Assembly: GCF_002776525.5 (NCBI RefSeq)
Contig: NC_045434.1
Location: 115,922,150-115,986,149, forward strand
Source: Piliocolobus tephrosceles
Taxonomy: Eukaryota; Chordata; Mammalia; Primates; Cercopithecidae
Reading direction: 5' to 3'
DNA: 64,000 nt
Below the pieces are notes generated by a model, which ran no database searches, was not told where the DNA came from, and worked only from the letters and a program-made list of their open reading frames with translations. Made by a program: the position numbers and the translations under genes. Positions 59,274 through 64,000 of the stretch are shown here, in pieces. Position 1 is the first letter of the stretch; every line of letters starts with the position of its first letter.

Positions 59274-60026
59274 GCTTTTCCATAGAGTTTACACTAATTT
59301 GCATGATCACCAACAATGTATAAGAGTTCCCTTTTCTCTGCATGCTCATCAACATCTGTCACTTTTTGTCTTTTTAATAATACTTATTCAGACTGGAAAG
59401 AGCACACATTTTGTCAGAAGTGGGTTTCAAATCCATTCCTCTGAGAAAGACTGTGACCTAAATACAGGGATTCCTTAAGTAACTAAAAACAATTGAACAA
59501 CCATTCAATCCAGCAATTCCACTGCTGGATATCTACCCAAAGGAAAAGAAATCACTGTATTAAAAAGATTGCTGTAGTTGTATGTTTATCACAGCACTAT
59601 TTACAGTAGCAAAGGCATGGAATCCACCTAGGTGTCCATCAATGGATAAATGGACAGAGAAAATGTGGTATACATACACAATGAAATACTATTCAGCCAT
59701 AGCAAAGATTAAAATATATCTTTTTTAGTAATATGGATGGAACTGGAGGCTATTATCATAAGTGAAACCACTCATACATGAAAAGACAAATACTGCATGC
59801 TCTCTTCTATAAATGGGAATTAATGTGTACACATGGACATGGAGTATGAAATGATAGACATGGAGACTCCGAAGAATGGGGAAGTAGGAGGGAGTAGACA
59901 AAATGAAATTACTTAATAGATACAATGTAGATTAATCAGGTGATGGATACCATAAAAGCCCTGGCTTCACCATTACACAATCAGTGCATGTGAAAAATTG
60001 CAGCAGACCTCATAAATTTAAACAAA
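59274..60026 (+). mobile_element. L1 3' end with inverted 5' segment (twin-priming structure)
   Basis: From about 59465 to 60026 the sequence is sense L1 ORF2 end plus 3' UTR (CAATTCCACTGCTGGATATCTACCC, CAGCACTATTTACAGTAGCAAAG, TCCATCAATGGATAAATGGAC). The left part, 59274-59396, is the immediately upstream L1 region in reverse orientation (TTTACACTAATTTGC, AATGTATAAGAGTTCCC, CATCTGTCACTTTTTGTC). About 70 bases of non-L1 filler (about 59397-59464) join the halves. AAGAAGT flanks the whole at 59267-59273 and 60027-60033. Inversion of the 5' part with a few bases lost at the breakpoint is what twin priming produces. Confidence 0.85.
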
Positions 60027-60033
60027 AAGAAGT

Positions 60034-61271
60034 ATATTTTTGTTTGTGCTTGTATTCATGTTATATTAGTCTATGATGTAATTTCTCCTGTGTTCCTAAA
60101 TTAGTTAACTTTAATATTTAGAAGATAAATGTTTAATTGTAAAAGTCCAGTAGATTATAATACAATAAAAAAGTTTAATATAATTAAATTAGTGTTTAAA
60201 TTATAAATAATTTTAGCATGATTCTTATAATGGTTCATAAAGATGTACAAAGGTACCTAACCCCACACTGTAAATATAATCCCAATTTAGTCTGAGGCAC
60301 TGCTTGTCTCTTTAATTAAAAAATTATAGATGAGTTTATCACATGCCATAGATAAGGAACAAGTATATGGGAGCCAGTAATTCTCAACCACTGGTGAGTC
60401 CCCTCTCTTGTAGACAGTCCAAAGAGGTCACTTGAAGAAAATAACAGCATAGATACAATACACAATGTTTAACTACAAATAATCTCAAACTATTAAATAT
60501 TCAAATAGATTTTTCCTATTGTCTTTATTCTACTGGCATTTTCCTAGTAGTTGCAAATGCAAAATAAGTTTACTGTTAATCAGACCAGAAAATATAAGAT
60601 AATGTTTTGCATTGACTTAAAAAAATTTGATAAAAATAAAATTTGTGTAAGTGTTCACAATACAAAACTATAAGTTTATATTTTATTTTATTATAACATC
60701 AAATATTTGGTTATAATATTATATATGTGTTTCATTTTCTTTGTGTCCAATATCTTATAAAAATGAAATTTTAAAATTCATTCTAGCATGCAAAATGCTT
60801 ATAAAAAGGTTATGTTAGTGGCTTTCCAGTGCTTTCTACTACTAAAAGAACTCTGTTTTCTCCGTAAATTGTGAAACTAAATAGCTGAAATCCGTAGTTA
60901 AGCCTGTCTCACCAGATGCCTTCTGAAATGATCTTTTTGATAATCTAGAAAAAGCAGACATGTAATTCCACTCTTTAAAAAAACATGACAATTACTCTTA
61001 AAATTAAACTTTGAAAATTATAGTCTTGATTTACATTTTCTAAGTGGTCTATTTCATGGTGTTTCAAAAAACAAAATAGTGTTACTCCAAATTCTTCTCA
61101 AGTGAATTTTATTTCTGCTGATATTTTGGTTTCAAAGTCCTGGAAGGACATAAAGGTCATTTTTGTGCATTACCATTCCCCCAAAGCAATGACAACCCTT
61201 ATTTTCTATTAAACAGATACGTATTTTAAGGGTTTTATCCGCCTCTATATATTTAAAGTTTTTATTCATGT
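60034..61271. other. unassigned AT-rich DNA
   Basis: No gene or repeat family recognised. Confidence 0.45.
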
Positions 61272-61650
61272 TCTAGAGCTACTTTTACAATGTACAACCA
61301 ACTGGGTAGCTTAAACACAGAAATTTGTTGTGTCACTCTTCTGAAACCTGGAAATTTAAAATTAAGGTGTTGACAGGGTTGGTTCCTTCAAACATTAAGG
61401 GCAGAATCTTTTTTAGGCATCTCTCCTTGGTTCGTAAATGCCTGTCTCCTCCCTGTGTCCGTTCATAAATGTGTGTGTCAAAAATCTCTCTTGTTCATAG
61501 GGCACCCAGTCATTTGGATTAAGCATTATTTTCTATGATTACCTCTGTAAGGACCATATTCCCCAGAAAGATTTCACTCTGAAGTACTGAAAGCTAAGAC
61601 TTCAAAATATAAATCAGAGGGTAAGGAGATACAATTCAAGACATAACAGG
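61272..61650 (-). mobile_element. MLT1-type MaLR LTR, antisense
   Basis: TCTAGAGCTACTTTTACAATGTACAACC, AACTGGGTAGCTTAAACACAGAAATTTG, AAATTAAGGTGTTGACAGGG, CACCCAGTCATTTGGATTAAGC and GGAGATACAATTCAAGACATAACA match the antisense of MLT1A-like LTRs in order. Confidence 0.72.
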
Positions 61651-63289
61651 AGTCAAATAATTAAGTTATTATTGAAAATATTTTAAGGGCATTCTTGTCT
61701 TAACTCATGAATAGTTATCATCTTTCCATTAAGTATTTGGATTTTACTGATTTATATGACTATCTTCCTATGGCTTTATATAGTAAGTAGAAATAAATCA
61801 AATTCTATCATTTTGGAAAATTCAAAATGATGAGCTCTTTAAAAAATATTGCTTCCAAAACTTACCACTATTTAAAGTAATCTGACATAAAAAGACTTTA
61901 GAAAATGCCATCAATGAAGTAAAATTTAGTTTGGGAAATACATGTTTTAAATAAAACTACTCACATTGCATTTTAATATGAATAAGATACTTTATTTTTG
62001 CTAGTTAGGCTGTGATATTCTTAAGAAAATGAAAGACTACTTATAATTACCTAGTAAAATGAAAATATTTTACCTTGTGTCTTTGATATCTCTTCTATTT
62101 AAGATAATATTGGAGTTTAAAAATTTGATTTACTCATCCCAGTATAGTCAATTTACCTCAGAAACAACTAACATGATTTTTCAAGCTACTATATAGAACA
62201 AAAAACCAAGGAGACTGTTCAGTAAAGAAGAGACACACACTACTGATTACGGTATTTCCCTATCTCAGACTCTGCAACAAGTTGAAAAAAATCCATAATT
62301 AGGGATAATGACTACTGTTTAATAGATCAAAAAAAGCCTCCATTAGCAGAGTTAAGTAGGCCTTCTCTCTTGTGTTCCAGAAGTCACTGCACTTATTGTT
62401 TCAATATAACACTATGCTGCATTTTAAATTGTCCTTTACACATCTGTTTTCCAAAAAGATTATAAACATTTGCAGTGCAAAAAACGGCATCCCTGGTGTC
62501 TGTGCCTCAAAGTTTTAGATACATAAAATATTTTTGAAATGAGTGCAGGCATTTATTTATTTCAAGTCATGGAAGCTTAGAAAAATCCCAGTTTTCATAT
62601 AGATTCTTGTAATAAACAATCTTACTGCAAGTGATAACAAACCTCCATGTTTATTGAAATTTAAACTTGAAAATATCCCACCTAAAATATTTATTGAGTC
62701 TGTTTTAGAAATGAATTATTTGATGAAAGTTCAACCAAGCTTAATAGAATAAACTATCTACAAATAAAATGCAATTGTGTCTTTTGAATTAATTGAACAC
62801 AAGCTGAGACTTCTCTTTCAAAAATTTGAAAACAAGAAGAATAGGTAAAAATAAAAGATAAAGAAGCATTACCAATCAGTTAAGTGGTAACTATTAATAC
62901 ATAAACAAATGTAACATTTGTTATATTTAATCAGAACTGAGTTACTAATTAAATCATGTTATTTATAGATGCATATTATATATATATATGTATTGTTGAG
63001 AATCATATATATGATTATATATATTGAATAGTAATAGGGTCTAATGAAGAAAAAAATAAGAACTTTTTGACAATGCAATTTTTAGTGGAATCAGACCAGT
63101 TATCAGCAAATACTAAAAGAAAAAAATATTATCATTACCTTCCTGAACCACCCCAATTCCACTCACATATAATAAAACATATAAAAATTGACTGTTATGT
63201 CCTACAATAGATGATAGCGTTTTTATTAAAAAAGAACAAAATACTATTTTTGAAAATTGTCATTTAGATATAATAACAGAAACATCTAA
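61651..63289. other. unassigned AT-rich DNA
   Basis: No gene recognised. A TA-rich palindromic stretch lies at about 62970-63022. Confidence 0.45.
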
Positions 63290-64000
63290 GAGTTCATAGA
63301 AAATGAAATTAAAATAGAAAAATAAAAATTATAAAGTTTATTTTCAACATAAGCTCCATAAAAGTCAAGACACCTTTATCAGTATGTATGATACCAGCCA
63401 TTTAGCACATCTTTAAAGAACTGAGAATTCTGGAAATTTAACTGTGTCAAAATAGTGTTTATTTTTATTGTCTGAAAATAATGGGTGTCCTTTACAGATT
63501 TTTTAAGATTAAGGGGAAAAAAAGTCAGAAGCGGCAAAATCAGGACTGTAAGGTGAATGAATAAAAATTTTCCATTTTAACTCTCACAAAATTGTCCTTG
63601 TGTCATGAAAGGAATATGCAGGTGCAGTGTCATGGTGGGGAAGGACTCTCTGGTGAAGTTTTCCTGGGCATTTTTCTGGTGAAGCTTTGGCTAACTTTCT
63701 TGAAACACTCTCAAAGTAATCAGATGTCGTCGTTCTTTTGCTCTCCCAAAAGTCAACAAGAAAAATGGCTTTAGCTCCTCAGAAAACTTTTTCTATGACC
63801 GTTGCTCGTTACCACTCTGCTTTTGCTTTACTGGACTACTTCTGCCTCTTGGTAGCCATTGCTTTGATTGTGTTTTGTCTTCCGGATTGTGCTAGTAAAG
63901 CACGTTTTATCTCCTGTTATACTTTTTTTTTAAATAAATGTTGTAAGATCTTGAGCCCATTTTTAAAACTTTGCCGTTGAAAGCTCTGCTCTTGTCCGCA
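63290..64000 (-). pseudogene. mariner (Tc1/mariner, Hsmar2-like) transposase relic, cut by window edge
   Basis: Minus-strand translation gives ordered mariner transposase landmarks. Near 63909-63911 is ITGDKT, the VTGDET-type motif with the first catalytic Asp. At 63629-63637 is HHD in HHDTAPAYS, with the second Asp at 63629-63631. At about 63524-63547 is SPYSPDFAASDFF, with the third Asp at 63524-63526. The second and third Asp codons are exactly 105 nt apart, the D34D spacing of mariner. In-frame stops (one between them) and a frameshift after the third motif make it non-functional. The 5' end and one terminal repeat lie beyond 64000. Mariner transposase cuts and pastes its own element at TA sites. 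The irritans/Hsmar2 assignment is from memory. Confidence 0.85.

Noticed and set aside
1..64000. Search for CRISPR arrays, bacterial operons, riboswitches or tRNA genes
   Set aside because: The window is primate nuclear DNA. No regularly spaced repeats, tRNA cloverleaf with A and B boxes outside Alu/MIR, or snRNA-like sequence was recognised by eye.

Overview
This window reads as nuclear DNA of an Old World monkey (cercopithecoid, for example macaque, baboon or vervet). The best evidence is the AluY at 25885-26189. It carries the variants GGCTCAAGCCTG, AAAAAACTAGCC and GAGATCCGGCCACTGC, which I know from the cercopithecoid AluYR group rather than from human AluY. Two young L1 3' ends (7943-8552 and 9545-10283) share a repeated GTGCTGACGAGTTGATGG-type motif in the 3' UTR that I associate with monkey L1. 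The DNA is AT-rich, LINE- and LTR-rich and Alu-poor (three Alus in 64 kb), as in a gene-poor intergenic or long-intron region.

I found no convincing protein-coding gene, exon, structural RNA gene or CpG-rich promoter. Every long open frame I examined is either inside a transposable element, inside a simple repeat, or looks fortuitous. The annotation is therefore mainly a map of mobile elements, and family names come from remembered consensus sequences, not from a search.

Layout. 0-5 kb: a young L1 tail, unassigned DNA, then a minus-strand MaLR (MST/THE1-type) provirus. 5-14 kb: AT-rich DNA, two young L1 tails arranged tail to tail, an ERVL-type LTR with a CT/CA microsatellite, then MIR and L2 relics. 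14-19 kb: old L1 pieces split by a Tigger2/MER2-like DNA element, an ERVL internal fragment, a perfect hairpin and a gapped TTCC/TTTC tract. 19-28 kb: one old antisense L1, almost full length, with four later insertions (L1 fragment, MST solo LTR, truncated ERVL provirus, AluY). 28-34 kb: another antisense L1 holding a 41-bp copy of nearby DNA, then a plus-strand MaLR provirus. 34-50 kb: L2, hAT-like, MIR, ERVL LTR, AluS, MLT1 and L1 fragments in mostly unassigned AT-rich DNA. 50-53 kb: a complete minus-strand MaLR provirus. 53-60 kb: an AluY inside an older repeat, a possible ERV1 LTR, MIR/L2, an old L1, and an L1 with an inverted 5' end. 60-64 kb: an MLT1 LTR and, at the right edge, a mariner transposase relic whose catalytic D34D spacing survives.

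The elements do not form a pathway. Their interest is in the order of insertion, the target-site duplications and the rearrangements they record.
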